In this document: positions 1 to 13,574 of the stretch, in pieces
Numbering within the stretch: the first letter of the stretch is position 1
Layout: every line of letters begins with the position of its first letter
Assembly: GCF_025420585.1 (NCBI RefSeq)
Contig: NZ_JAOEGB010000028.1
Span: 1 to 64,000, forward strand
From: Planotetraspora sp. A-T 1434
GTDB lineage: Bacteria; Actinomycetota; Actinomycetes; Streptosporangiales; Streptosporangiaceae
Length of the DNA: 64,000 nt
Direction: 5' to 3'
The notes under the pieces: model-generated
The model's database searches: none
The model's input: only the letters and a program-made list of their open reading frames with translations
Told to the model about the DNA's origin: nothing
Translations under genes and position numbers: made by a program

Positions 1-271
1 TGAACCCCAGCAGGCATCCATCTCATGGATGCCAACCAAAGGAATCCGTCAAAAATGACGGGGTTGTGCATCATGCACTGGCTTTTAACACACTGTTGAG
101 TTCTCAAGAAACGGACGCGAACACCATCACCCGAACCCAAACGGTTCCGAGATTCCGGGGCTGTGACTTCCGCTGTGTCCCACTTTCGGTGGCACCCGGT
201 TCGCCGACCGCCCAGAGGCGGTTCGCGGATCGGCGCCCTCCCGAAGAGGACTGCCCCGCTTCCGGGGCAAC
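1..271 (-). other. Pre-16S rRNA leader (rRNA gene lies off the left edge)
   Basis: Read on the minus strand, this stretch has the layout of an actinobacterial rRNA operon leader. The block at 89-114 (minus strand TTGAGAACTCAACAGTGTG) matches the conserved actinobacterial leader segment thought to act as a boxA-type antitermination and processing signal. Downstream of it are a CCGTCA/TGACGG hairpin (46-61) and a 9-bp GGCATCCAT/ATGGATGCC hairpin (13-33). A GTGCAT-C-ATGCAC palindrome lies at 66-78. No mature 16S sequence is inside the window, so the rRNA itself is inferred from the leader and its promoters. The 5' end is estimated from the promoter at 278-306. Confidence 0.75.
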
Positions 272-277
272 CACTCC

Positions 278-306
278 AAGTTACTATGCCGTTCGCTTCG
301 TGTCAA
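278..306 (-). promoter_or_regulatory. rRNA operon promoter, proximal
   Basis: On the minus strand a perfect -35 TTGACA (301-306) is followed after 17 bp by a -10 TAACTT (278-283). It lies directly upstream of the rRNA leader block. It is the strongest sigma-70-type promoter seen in the window, as expected for rRNA. Confidence 0.8.
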
Positions 307-437
307 CCCCGGAGTTCCGGGCACGTCACGATCGACCCGGACCCGGCGCGGACGCCGCATCAGGTTGGTTGTCGAAGTGGCTTACCCCTCGGGCCCGGCC
401 GCCTCTCAGCGTCCCGCTCATCCCTGGGGCGAAGGAA

Positions 438-466
438 AGACTAGGCAACCTCCGCGCCCCCGTCAA
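438..466 (-). promoter_or_regulatory. rRNA operon promoter, distal
   Basis: On the minus strand a -35 TTGACG (461-466) is followed after 17 bp by a -10 TAGTCT (438-443), 160 bp upstream of the proximal promoter. Multiple tandem promoters are usual for actinobacterial rRNA operons. Confidence 0.7.
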
Positions 467-539
467 ATCGCGGCGATCCGGATGTATACCCAGGTCAGAG
501 GCATGATTCGGGCCGAATACAGCCACCTCGCTACAAGAC

Positions 540-555
540 TGTTACCCCAGTCACA
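540..555. promoter_or_regulatory. CRP-like dyad upstream of the rRNA promoters
   Basis: The sequence TGTTA-N6-TCACA matches the actinobacterial CRP/FNR-family site TGTGA-N6-TCACA at 9 of 10 arm positions. It sits about 75 bp upstream of the distal rRNA -35 and just after the tyrS terminator. Binding is an inference from the dyad only. Confidence 0.3.
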
Positions 556-571
556 GTAACTTTTGACCATG

Positions 572-609
572 AAAAAGCCGCCCCTGGGTGTTATCTCCCC
601 AGGGGCGGC
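572..609 (-). terminator. Rho-independent terminator of tyrS
   Basis: A perfect 12-bp stem (577-588 with 598-609, GCCGCCCCTGGG and its complement) has a 9-nt loop. On the minus strand it is followed by TTTTTC. It begins 16 bp past the tyrS stop and insulates the rRNA promoters. Confidence 0.9.
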
Positions 610-624
610 TGCCGTACTGGACCG

Positions 625-1926
625 TCAGACGACCTCGACGCCGCCGATGGTCTTCTTGCCGCGCCGCAGCACGAGGAAGCGGCCAAACAGCAGGTCATCG
701 GCCGACGGCACGTAGTCCTCGTCGGTGATCTTCACGTTGTTGAGGTACGCCCCGCCCTCCTTGACCGCCCGGCGGGCCGCCGACTTCGACTCCACCAGGC
801 CGCTCTCGGCCAGCAGGTCGATGTACGGCGCGCCGAGCGACGGGACGGTCGCCGTGGGCACCTCGGCCAGCGCCGACTCCAACGTCCTGGCGTCGAGCTC
901 GTCCAGCGAGCCCTGCCCGAACAGGGCCCGCGAAGCGGCGATCACCCGGGCCAGCTCGTCGGCTCCGTGGACGAGCGTGGTGAGGTCCCCGGCCAGCGCC
1001 CGCTGCGCCTCCCGGGCCGCGGGGCGGTCCGCCACGGCCTTCTCCAGTTCCTCGATCTCCTCACGTTCCCGGAAGGTGAAGACCTTCAGGAACCGCACGA
1101 CGTCACGGTCGTCGGCGTTCAGCCAGTACTGGTAGAACGCGTACGGAGAGGTGAGCGCCGGATCCAGCCAGACCGCCCCGCCGGCCGTCTTGCCGAACTT
1201 GGTGCCGTCGGCCTTGGTGATCAGCTTCCCGGTGAGCGCGTGGACGTGGGCGCCCTCGACCCGGCGGATCAGGTCGACGCCCGCCGTGATGTTGCCCCAC
1301 TGGTCGCTGCCGCCCAACTGCAGCGTGCAGCCGTGCCGCCGGTACAGCTCCAGGTAGTCGTTGGCCTGCAGGATCTGGTAGCTGAACTCGGTGTAGCTGA
1401 GGCCCTCCCCGGCCAGCCGGGCGGAGACGGACTCCCTGGCCAGCATGCGGTTGACGGGGAAGTGCTTGCCCACGTCGCGCAGGAAGTCGATCGCCGAGAG
1501 CTCGGCCGTCCAGTCGAGGTTGCTGACCAGCGTCGCCGCCGTCGGCCCCTCGTCGAAGGACAGGAACTTCTCCACCTGCACCCGGATCCGGGAGACCCAT
1601 TCCTCGACGATCTCAGACGAGTTCAGCGAGCGCTCGGTGCTGCGGCCGCTGGGGTCGCCGATCAGGCCGGTGGCCCCGCCGACCAGGCCGATCGGGCGGT
1701 GGCCCGCTCTCTGGAACCGGGTGAGGATCAGCAGGGTGGCGAGGTTCCCGGCGTGGAGTGACGGCGCGGTCGGGTCGAAGCCCGCATAGACGGTGATCGG
1801 GCCCTCGGCCAGTGCCTTGCGCAGCGCGTCGGCGTCGGTGGTCTGCGCGGTGACGTCGCGCCATTCCAGCTCGTCGAGGATGTCGATCCCCGGCGTCGGC
1901 ACGAGGTTGCCTGAAGAAGCGGTCAC
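625..1926 (-). CDS. tyrS: Tyrosyl-tRNA synthetase
   Basis: Charges tRNA-Tyr with tyrosine in the cytoplasm. The 433-aa protein has the class I signature HAGN (HIGH-like) in [11 protein letters not shown] near the N-terminus. It also has the KFGKT form of the KMSKS loop, preceded by LITKADGT, and a C-terminal S4 RNA-binding domain. I chose the GTG at 1924-1926, ahead of the conserved DILDELEWR segment. The frame runs upstream to 1992, but that extension translates a tandem repeat and is not conserved-looking. Spacing to the preceding glycosylase gene is about 190 bp, with an AGGA just upstream of the GTG. A strong terminator follows the gene. Confidence 0.95.
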   Translation of the reverse strand: MTASSGNLVPTPGIDILDELEWRDVTAQTTDADALRKALAEGPITVYAGFDPTAPSLHAGNLATLLILTRFQRAGHRPIGLVGGATGLIGDPSGRSTERSLNSSEIVEEWVSRIRVQVEKFLSFDEGPTAATLVSNLDWTAELSAIDFLRDVGKHFPVNRMLARESVSARLAGEGLSYTEFSYQILQANDYLELYRRHGCTLQLGGSDQWGNITAGVDLIRRVEGAHVHALTGKLITKADGTKFGKTAGGAVWLDPALTSPYAFYQYWLNADDRDVVRFLKVFTFREREEIEELEKAVADRPAAREAQRALAGDLTTLVHGADELARVIAASRALFGQGSLDELDARTLESALAEVPTATVPSLGAPYIDLLAESGLVESKSAARRAVKEGGAYLNNVKITDEDYVPSADDLLFGRFLVLRRGKKTIGGVEVV

Positions 1927-1944
1927 GGTCCTGGCTCTCACTGA

Positions 1945-1976
1945 TCGATGGATGTACGGCTCGATGGATGTACGGC
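1945..1976. repeat. 16-bp perfect tandem duplication upstream of tyrS
   Basis: The 16-mer TCGATGGATGTACGGC occurs twice head to tail in the 5' untranslated region of tyrS. The rest of the 1927-2120 gap contains a possible -10 (TAGGGT, minus strand, 2059-2064) with no clear -35. No T-box consensus was seen. Confidence 0.85.
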
Positions 1977-2120
1977 TTTCGCCCCCGCGCAAGCCCGCGG
2001 TTCGATGGGTTTCGAGGGGCGGCTTTCGCGCCCGTACAGCAAGCCTGCCTGACGCGAAACCCTATCGCCACTCGATGCCGCGCCCGCCACATCGCCGGAG
2101 TCGCCGGAGAGCCCGGGTGG

Positions 2121-4267
<2,147 letters not shown>

Positions 4268-4279
4268 CTAGCCGACGTG

Positions 4280-4308
4280 TGCCCCGGTCCCGAACAGGAA
4301 CCGGGGCA
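4280..4308 (-). other. Hairpin between argG and argH
   Basis: A perfect 9-bp stem TGCCCCGGT/ACCGGGGCA (4280-4288 with 4300-4308) has an 11-nt loop and lies 11 bp past the argG stop. No U-tract follows, so it may be a weak terminator, a processing site or a 3'-end stabiliser. A TAGGGT (-10-like, 4264-4269) lies just beyond it, which would allow separate argH transcription. Confidence 0.45.
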
Positions 4309-4319
4309 TACGGCCGGTT

Positions 4320-5519
4320 TCAGTCCTGGCGCGCGTCGCGAGCCGCGGCGATCTTGCTGGGCAGCGACCAGAGCTGGACGAACCCCTTGGCGAGCGACTG
4401 GTCGAAGGCGTCGCCCGTGTCGTAGGTGGCCAGCGAGAAGTCGTACAGCGACGCGTCGGAGCGCCGCCCGGTCACGACGGCCCGGCCGCCGTGCAGGACC
4501 AGCCGGATGTCTCCCGACACGTGCCGCTGCGCGTCGGCGATGAACGCGTCGAGGGCGCCCTTGAGCGGCGAGAACCACAGGCCGTCGTAGACGAGCTCGC
4601 CCCACCGCTGGTCGACCGACCGCTTGAACCTGGCCAGGTCGCGCTCGACGGTGACGTTCTCCAGCTCCATGTGGGCGGTGATCAGCGCGATCGCGCCCGG
4701 CGCCTCGTAGACCTCGCGTGACTTGATGCCGACGAGCCGGTCCTCGACCATGTCGAGCCGGCCGACGCCGTGCGCTCCGGCGCGCAGGTTCAGCTCCGCG
4801 ATGATCCCGTACGGCGTGAGCGACCGCCCGTCGAGGGCCACCGGGACGCCCTCGGAGAAGGTGATGACTACCTCGTCCGGCTCGCGCGGCACGGTCGGGT
4901 CGGAGGTGTAGTCGTAGACGTCCTCGATGGGGGCGTTCCAGATGTCCTCGAGGAAGCCGGTCTCGACGGCCCGGCCCCACAGGTTCTGGTCGATCGAGTA
5001 GGGCGACTTCTTGTTGACGTCGATCGGCAGGCCCTTCTCCTCCGCGAACGCGATGGCCTTGTCACGGGTCCAGGCGAAGTCGCGGGCCGGGGCGATGACC
5101 TTCAGGTCCGGGTTGAGCGCGGCCAGGCCGGCCTCGAAGCGGACCTGGTCGTTGCCCTTGCCGGTGCAGCCGTGGGAGACGTGGGTGCCGTTGTACGCCT
5201 TGGCGGCGGCGGCCAGGTGCTTGACGATCAGCGGCCGGGACAGGGCGCTGACGAGCGGGTAGCGGTCCATGTAGAGCGCGTTGGCCTGGAGCGCCGGAAC
5301 GCAGAAGTCGCTGGCGAACTCCTCGCGGGCGTCCACGACGATCGAGTCGATGGCGCCGCAGTCGAGCGCCCGCTGCCGGATCACTTCCATGTTCTCGCCG
5401 CCCTGGCCGACGTCGACCGCCACGGCGATGACCTCGGCGCCGGTCTTGTCGGCGAGGAACGGGATGGCCACGGAGGTGTCGAGGCCGCCGGAATATGCCA
5501 GTACAACCCTGTCAGTCAT
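4320..5519 (-). CDS. argG: Argininosuccinate synthase
   Basis: Condenses citrulline and aspartate with ATP to argininosuccinate. The 399-aa protein starts [16 protein letters not shown], which holds the PP-loop SGGLDTS of the N-type ATP pyrophosphatases. The [13 protein letters not shown] segment also matches the family. The ATG at 5517-5519 has GGAGAAGAGAGACC directly upstream. Unlike the rest of the arg genes it does not overlap its upstream neighbour argR: 138 bp separate them, holding a one-sided copy of the window's repeat array and a likely own -10. Confidence 0.97.
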   Translation of the reverse strand: MTDRVVLAYSGGLDTSVAIPFLADKTGAEVIAVAVDVGQGGENMEVIRQRALDCGAIDSIVVDAREEFASDFCVPALQANALYMDRYPLVSALSRPLIVKHLAAAAKAYNGTHVSHGCTGKGNDQVRFEAGLAALNPDLKVIAPARDFAWTRDKAIAFAEEKGLPIDVNKKSPYSIDQNLWGRAVETGFLEDIWNAPIEDVYDYTSDPTVPREPDEVVITFSEGVPVALDGRSLTPYGIIAELNLRAGAHGVGRLDMVEDRLVGIKSREVYEAPGAIALITAHMELENVTVERDLARFKRSVDQRWGELVYDGLWFSPLKGALDAFIADAQRHVSGDIRLVLHGGRAVVTGRRSDASLYDFSLATYDTGDAFDQSLAKGFVQLWSLPSKIAAARDARQD

Positions 5520-5535
5520 GGTCTCTCTTCTCCAG

Positions 5536-5653
5536 TTGCACGGTCACGAATTGTATCTGCGCTGGTCATCGCTGGTTGCCGGGAACTTGTGCGTGATCAC
5601 CACGTGCGAAGTGCCAGGCTGGGGCCCCTCTGCGGGAACCTCTGCATGATCAC
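5536..5653. repeat. One-sided GTGATCATGC repeat array between argR and argG
   Basis: Two good 19-bp cores, GGAACCTCTGCATGATCAC (5635-5653) and GGAACTTGTGCGTGATCAC (5582-5600), lie exactly 53 bp apart in the same orientation. A third, decayed copy TTGCACGGTCAC ends at 5547, again 53 bp away. The block starts 5 bp past the argR stop. Unlike the three full arrays it has only the 'right-hand' orientation and lies between co-directional genes. It looks like half of the mirrored element described at 20516-20759. Confidence 0.8.
5550..5555 (-). promoter_or_regulatory. Possible -10 for argG
   Basis: TACAAT on the minus strand lies about 30 bp upstream of the argG ATG, inside the repeat unit. It differs from TATAAT at one position. 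No good -35 is present at 16-18 bp, so an activator or sigma variant would be needed. Confidence 0.35.
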
Positions 5654-5657
5654 CACC

Positions 5658-8287
<2,630 letters not shown>

Positions 8288-8291
<4 letters not shown>

Positions 8292-9259
8292 CGCGAATCC
8301 CCCTTGGGTTCGGTCTTGGTGCCGTTCTTGGTCTGGGTGTCCGCGTCGGGCAGGACCATCGTCCCGATGCCCTGGTCGGTGAAGATCTCCAGAAGCAGGG
8401 CGTGCGGCACGCGCCCGTCGAGCACGTGCGCCTGCGGCACCCCGCCCTGGACGGCCGTCAGGCACGCTTCCATCTTGGGCACCATGCCGCTGGAGAGCGC
8501 CGGCAGCAGGCCGGCCAGCTCCGACGCGGTGATCCGGCTGATCACCTCCTGCGAGTCCGCGGAATCGGGCTGCCAGTCGGCGTACAGACCCTCGACGTCG
8601 GTCAGGACGATCAGCTTGGAGGCGTTGAGCGCCACGGCGAGCGCGGCGGCCGCGGTGTCCGCGTTGACGTTGTAGACACCGCTCAGCCCGTCCGGCCCGT
8701 CCGGCTCCTCGTCGCCGCGGGCGATGGACGACACCACCGGGATCCGCCCGTCGTCCAGCAGGGCCTGTACGGCTCCCGCCTCGACCCGGACGATCTCCCC
8801 GACCTGGCCGATGTCGACCTTGACGCCGTCTACGACGGCGTGCTTGCGCTCGGCCGTGAAGAGGTGGGCGTCCTCGCCCGACATGCCGACCGCGAACGGG
8901 CCGTGCCGGTTGATCAGGCCGACCACGTCGCGGTTGACCTGGCCGACCAGGACCATCCGGACGACCTTCATGGCCTCCGGCGTGGTCACCCGCAGCCCGG
9001 AGACGAAGTGGCTGTCGATCCCCAGCAGGTCGAGGTGGGTCTGGATCTGCGGCCCGCCGCCGTGCACGATCACCGGCTTCAGCCCCGCGTAGTGGAGGAA
9101 CACCACGTCGTCGGCGAACTTCGCCCTCAGGTGCTCTTCGGTCATCGCGTTGCCGCCGTACTTGATGACGACGGTCGCCCCATGGAAGCGAGCCAGCCAC
9201 GGCAGCGCCTCGATCAGCGTGTACGCCTTGTCCAGCGCGCCGTTCCTCCGGACGCTCAT
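8288..9259 (-). CDS. argB: Acetylglutamate kinase
   Basis: Phosphorylates N-acetylglutamate, the arginine-feedback-controlled step. The 323-aa amino-acid-kinase protein shows [10 protein letters not shown] near residue 30, HGGGPQI for substrate binding, and [12 protein letters not shown]. The ATG overlaps the argJ stop by ATGA. The C-terminus carries a short polar Lys/Thr-rich tail after the conserved TMVLPD end. Confidence 0.96.
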
Positions 9260-10410
9260 GACGAGTACGCCGAGTTCTCGTGGACGTACGCCTCGGTGAG
9301 GTCCGTCGTGTGAACGGTGGCGGAGTGCGGCCCGGCGGACAGGTCGATGGTGATAGTCACGTCGCGGGGCCGCAGGTCGACCTTGGAGCGGTCGTCTCCC
9401 GCCGCGCCCCCGCGGCAGATCCAGATGCCGTTGATCGCCACGTTCAGCCGCTCGGGCTCGAAGGCCGCGTCCGTCGTGCCCACGGCGCTGACGACCCGGC
9501 CCCAGTTCGGGTCCTCACCGTGGATGGCGCACTTGAGCAGGTTCGACCGGGAGACGGCCCGGCCCACGGTCACCGCGTCGTCCTCCGACGCCGCCCCGAC
9601 CACCTCGATCGCGATGGCCTTGGTGGCGCCCTCGGCGTCGACCAGCAGTTGCCGGGCCAGGTCGGCGCAGACGGCGGTGACGACCTTCTCGAACTCGGCG
9701 AGATCGGGCCGGACGCCGGACGCGCCGCTGGCGAGCAGCAGCACGGTGTCGTTGGTGGACATGCAGCCGTCGGCGTCGAGCCGGTCGAAGGTCACGCGGG
9801 TCGCCCTCCGCAGCACCGCGTCCAGGTCCTCCGAGGTCACGTCGGCGTCCGTGGTCAGCACGCACAGCATGGTGGCAAGTGCGGGGGCGAGCATGCCCGC
9901 GCCCTTGGCCATGCCGCCGACCATGTAGCCGCCCTCGCCCCGGCGGAAAGCGATCTTGCTCACCGTGTCGGTGGTCCGGATGGCGTCGGCCGCGGCCAGG
10001 CCGCCGTCCCGCGAGAGCTGGGCCGCCACCGCGCCGACCCCGGCGAGCAGCGGGTCCATCGGCAGCCGCTCCCCGATCAGGCCGGTGGAGCAGACCGCGA
10101 CCTCGCCGGCGGAGTCGCCCAGGACCTCGGCCACCTTCTCCGCGGTGGCGTGGGTGTCCTGGAAGCCGAGCGGGCCCGTGCAGGCGTTGGCCCCGCCCGA
10201 GTTGAGGATCACGGCCTTGACCCGGCCGCCGCTCAGGACCTGCGCCGACCACAGCACGGGCGCGGCCTTGACGCGGTTGGCGGTGAACACGCCCGCCGCC
10301 GCTCGCGACGGACCGTCGTTGACGACGAGGGCGAGGTCGCGGGAGCCGCCGGACTTGATCCCGGCGGCCACCCCCGCCGCCCGGAATCCCAAAGGAGCGG
10401 TGACGCTCAT
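9256..10410 (-). CDS. argJ: Bifunctional ornithine acetyltransferase / N-acetylglutamate synthase
   Basis: Transfers the acetyl group from acetylornithine to glutamate, and can also use acetyl-CoA in bifunctional forms. No separate acetylglutamate synthase is seen in the cluster. The 384-aa protein has the self-cleavage site ALA|TMLC, with Thr180 as the nucleophile of the beta chain. It also has the conserved SGGANACTG and [10 protein letters not shown] segments. Its start lies 118 bp from the argC stop and has no overlap, the only loose joint between argC and argR. Confidence 0.96.
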   Translation of the reverse strand: MSVTAPLGFRAAGVAAGIKSGGSRDLALVVNDGPSRAAAGVFTANRVKAAPVLWSAQVLSGGRVKAVILNSGGANACTGPLGFQDTHATAEKVAEVLGDSAGEVAVCSTGLIGERLPMDPLLAGVGAVAAQLSRDGGLAAADAIRTTDTVSKIAFRRGEGGYMVGGMAKGAGMLAPALATMLCVLTTDADVTSEDLDAVLRRATRVTFDRLDADGCMSTNDTVLLLASGASGVRPDLAEFEKVVTAVCADLARQLLVDAEGATKAIAIEVVGAASEDDAVTVGRAVSRSNLLKCAIHGEDPNWGRVVSAVGTTDAAFEPERLNVAINGIWICRGGAAGDDRSKVDLRPRDVTITIDLSAGPHSATVHTTDLTEAYVHENSAYSS

Positions 10411-10528
10411 ACGCCCACCTCGCCTAGCGGCTCGGTGACGCGTTCGCGTGACGCGTGCCTACTGGTTCGTTCGCTGCGCTCTCTCACGCCCGCCACCCCC
10501 GTGGGAGGCGTGATTCTGATGTGCTGGC

Positions 10529-11599
<1,071 letters not shown>

Positions 11600-11620
11600 T
11601 CATAATCTTGCTTTAGTAGG

Positions 11621-11649
11621 AGTATGCATCGTGCGGCATGGTCATGCAA
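11621..11649 (-). promoter_or_regulatory. argC promoter with ARG-box-like operator
   Basis: On the minus strand TTGCAT (11644-11649) and CATACT (11621-11626) are spaced by 17 bp, forming a promoter about 75 bp upstream of argC. The same stretch contains TGCATGACCATGC and GATGCATA, which resemble the tandem TGCAT half-sites of actinobacterial ARG boxes. A further TCCATAC direct repeat (11571-11577 and 11585-11591) lies downstream. ArgR binding here is inferred from position and resemblance. Confidence 0.5.
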
Positions 11650-11682
11650 GTGGCGGTCCGACGTGTGGACGTCTGGCACCCG

Positions 11683-11698
11683 TACCTACCGGTCGGTA
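11683..11698. promoter_or_regulatory. 16-bp palindrome upstream of the acyl-CoA ligase gene
   Basis: TACCTACC-GGTCGGTA is a near-perfect inverted repeat (7 of 8 arm positions) 43 bp ahead of the ligase ATG. The size and shape suit a TetR-type operator, which is common for fatty-acid or acyl-CoA genes. No TetR gene is adjacent, so the regulator would be elsewhere. Confidence 0.4.
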
Positions 11699-11741
11699 TT
11701 GTTACGCCCGGGTTAACGACGTCTCGGGAGTGTGCGCCAGC

Positions 11742-13397
11742 ATGACGATCACGAACGAACAGGTCCAGGCCAAGCTGACCGCACCCGGCCAGCTCTTCGA
11801 AATGGAAGAGGTCGAGGCCGGCGGCAACAAGATCCGCGCGTGGAAGCACGCCCCGGCAAACTTCCGGGTCATCCTGGAAACGAGCCGGTTCCACGGCGAC
11901 AAGGACTTCATCGTCTACGAGGACGAGCGGATCACCTACGAGGAGCACTTCCGCCTGGCGGCCACGCTGGCCAACCGTCTCGTGACCGACTACGGCGTCC
12001 GCAAGGGCGACCGCGTCGCCATCGCCATGCGCAACTACCCCGAGTGGATCGTCTCCTTCTCCGCCGTGCTGGCCGCCGGGGCCGTGGCCGTACCGCTGAA
12101 CGCCTGGTGGACCGCGCCGGAGCTGGAGTACGGCATGGCCGACTCGGGGGCGACGGTGCTGATCGCCGACGGCGAGCGGGCCGAGCGCCTGTCCGGCAGC
12201 GGCGTTCCGACGATCGTCACGCGGGCCGGAGGGGCGAACTGGGCGGAGGTGCTGGGCGAGGTCAGCGCCGACGTGACCCTTCCCGCCGTCGAGATCGGGC
12301 CGGACGACCCGGCCACGATCTTCTACACCTCCGGGACCACGGGGCGGTCGAAGGGCGCGCTCGGCAGCCATCGCAACCTCGGCCAGGCGCCGATGACCGT
12401 GGCCTACGCGCTCCTGCGCGGCCTCGCCCTCGCCGGGAAGGACCCCGCCGCGGCCGCCGGAGGGCGGCGCGCGACGCTCCTCACCGTCCCCCTCTTCCAC
12501 GTGACCGGCTGCTTCGCCGTCCTCATGGGCACGATCTTCAGCGGCGGCTGCCTCGTGCTCATGTACAAGTGGGACCCGCTCCGCGCCCTGGAGCTGATCG
12601 AGCGCGAGAGGATCACCGGGATGAGCGGCGTGCCGACCAACGCCTGGCAGCTCATCTCCCACCCCTCCTTCCGCGATCATGACATCTCGTCGCTGGAGTC
12701 CATCTCCTACGGCGGCGCCCCCGCCCCGCCCAAGCTGCTGGAGCGGATCAGCGAGCTGCTGCCGAACCGGACGCCCGCCAACGGGTACGGCATGACCGAG
12801 ACCACGGCGCTCGCGATCTGCAACACCGGCCCGGACTACGTCGCCAAGCCCGACAGCATCGGCCTGCCGCTCGCGGTCGTGGACGTGAAGATCTGCGACC
12901 CGCTCGGGGCCGAGGTGCCGACCGGCGAGGTCGGGGAGCTCTGCATGCGCGGACCCATCGTGATCATGGGCTACTGGAACCGGCCGGACGCCACCGCCGA
13001 GACGTTCGTGAACGGCTGGCTGCACACCGGCGACCTCGCCCGTGTGGACGACGAGGGCTTCGTCTACATCGTCGACCGGGCTAAGGACATGGTCATCCGC
13101 GGCGGCGAGAACGTGTACTGCGCCGAGGTCGAGGCCGCCCTGTTCGAGCACCCCGCCGTGGACGACGCCGCCGTGATCGGCATCCCCGACGACGAGCTGG
13201 GCGAGCAGGTCGGAGCCGTCGTACGGCTCAAGCCGGAGGCCACGGCCACGGCGGAGGAGCTGCGGGACTTCCTGCGCGGCCGGATCGCGGCGTTCAAGGT
13301 GCCGGTCCAGGTGTGGTTCCGCGAGGCCGAGCTGCCGCGCAACCCGGGAGGCAAGATCCTTAAGACCCATCTCCGGAAGGAGATCCTCGGCCTCTGA
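11742..13397 (+). CDS. Acyl-CoA ligase (class I adenylate-forming enzyme)
   Basis: Activates a carboxylic acid, probably a fatty acid, via an acyl-adenylate to its CoA thioester. The 551-aa protein has the ATP-binding P-loop FYTSGTTGRSKGA, the A5 motif GYGMTE, the hinge region DRAKDMVIRGGENVYCAEVE and the C-terminal catalytic lysine region PRNPGGKILK. It is transcribed divergently from argC. The ATG at 11742 has CGGGAG about 11 nt upstream. A GTG at 11730 is an alternative. Substrate chain length cannot be read from the sequence. Confidence 0.9.
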   Translation: MTITNEQVQAKLTAPGQLFEMEEVEAGGNKIRAWKHAPANFRVILETSRFHGDKDFIVYEDERITYEEHFRLAATLANRLVTDYGVRKGDRVAIAMRNYPEWIVSFSAVLAAGAVAVPLNAWWTAPELEYGMADSGATVLIADGERAERLSGSGVPTIVTRAGGANWAEVLGEVSADVTLPAVEIGPDDPATIFYTSGTTGRSKGALGSHRNLGQAPMTVAYALLRGLALAGKDPAAAAGGRRATLLTVPLFHVTGCFAVLMGTIFSGGCLVLMYKWDPLRALELIERERITGMSGVPTNAWQLISHPSFRDHDISSLESISYGGAPAPPKLLERISELLPNRTPANGYGMTETTALAICNTGPDYVAKPDSIGLPLAVVDVKICDPLGAEVPTGEVGELCMRGPIVIMGYWNRPDATAETFVNGWLHTGDLARVDDEGFVYIVDRAKDMVIRGGENVYCAEVEAALFEHPAVDDAAVIGIPDDELGEQVGAVVRLKPEATATAEELRDFLRGRIAAFKVPVQVWFREAELPRNPGGKILKTHLRKEILGL

Positions 13398-13404
13398 GCC
13401 CCCC

Positions 13405-13452
13405 TCCCGTACCGGCTCGCGCCCCGGTGGGCCGGGCGCGAGCCGTACGGGA
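13405..13452 (+). terminator. Long hairpin after the acyl-CoA ligase gene
   Basis: Arms 13405-13424 and 13434-13452 pair over about 19 bp with one bulged base (GGCTCGCGCCC with its complement forms the inner stem). It starts 8 bp past the stop codon. The following tract is only weakly T-rich. It may act in both directions because the next gene converges on it. Confidence 0.7.
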
Positions 13453-13472
13453 TGGTTTCAGCGGGTGTCGTA

Positions 13473-13574
13473 GCTCAGTGGTTGTCGTGGCTCAGTGGTT
13501 GTCGTGGCTCAGTGGTTGTCGTGGCTCAGTGGTTGTCGTGGCTCAGTGGTTGTCGTGGCTCAGTGGTTGTCGTG
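13473..13574. repeat. Six perfect 17-bp tandem repeats spanning a stop codon
   Basis: GCTCAGTGGTTGTCGTG is repeated six times without a mismatch, preceded by a decayed partial unit. On the minus strand each unit reads as the last codons His-Asp-Asn-His-stop of the fucosidase-like gene, whose real stop (13560-13562) lies in the first unit. The other five copies form its 3' untranslated region. Copy number probably varies between strains. Confidence 0.95.

Noticed and set aside
1-624. Protein-coding frames in the rRNA leader region
   Set aside because: Several frames of 60-150 codons are open only because of high GC. The region is explained by rRNA leader, promoters and a terminator.
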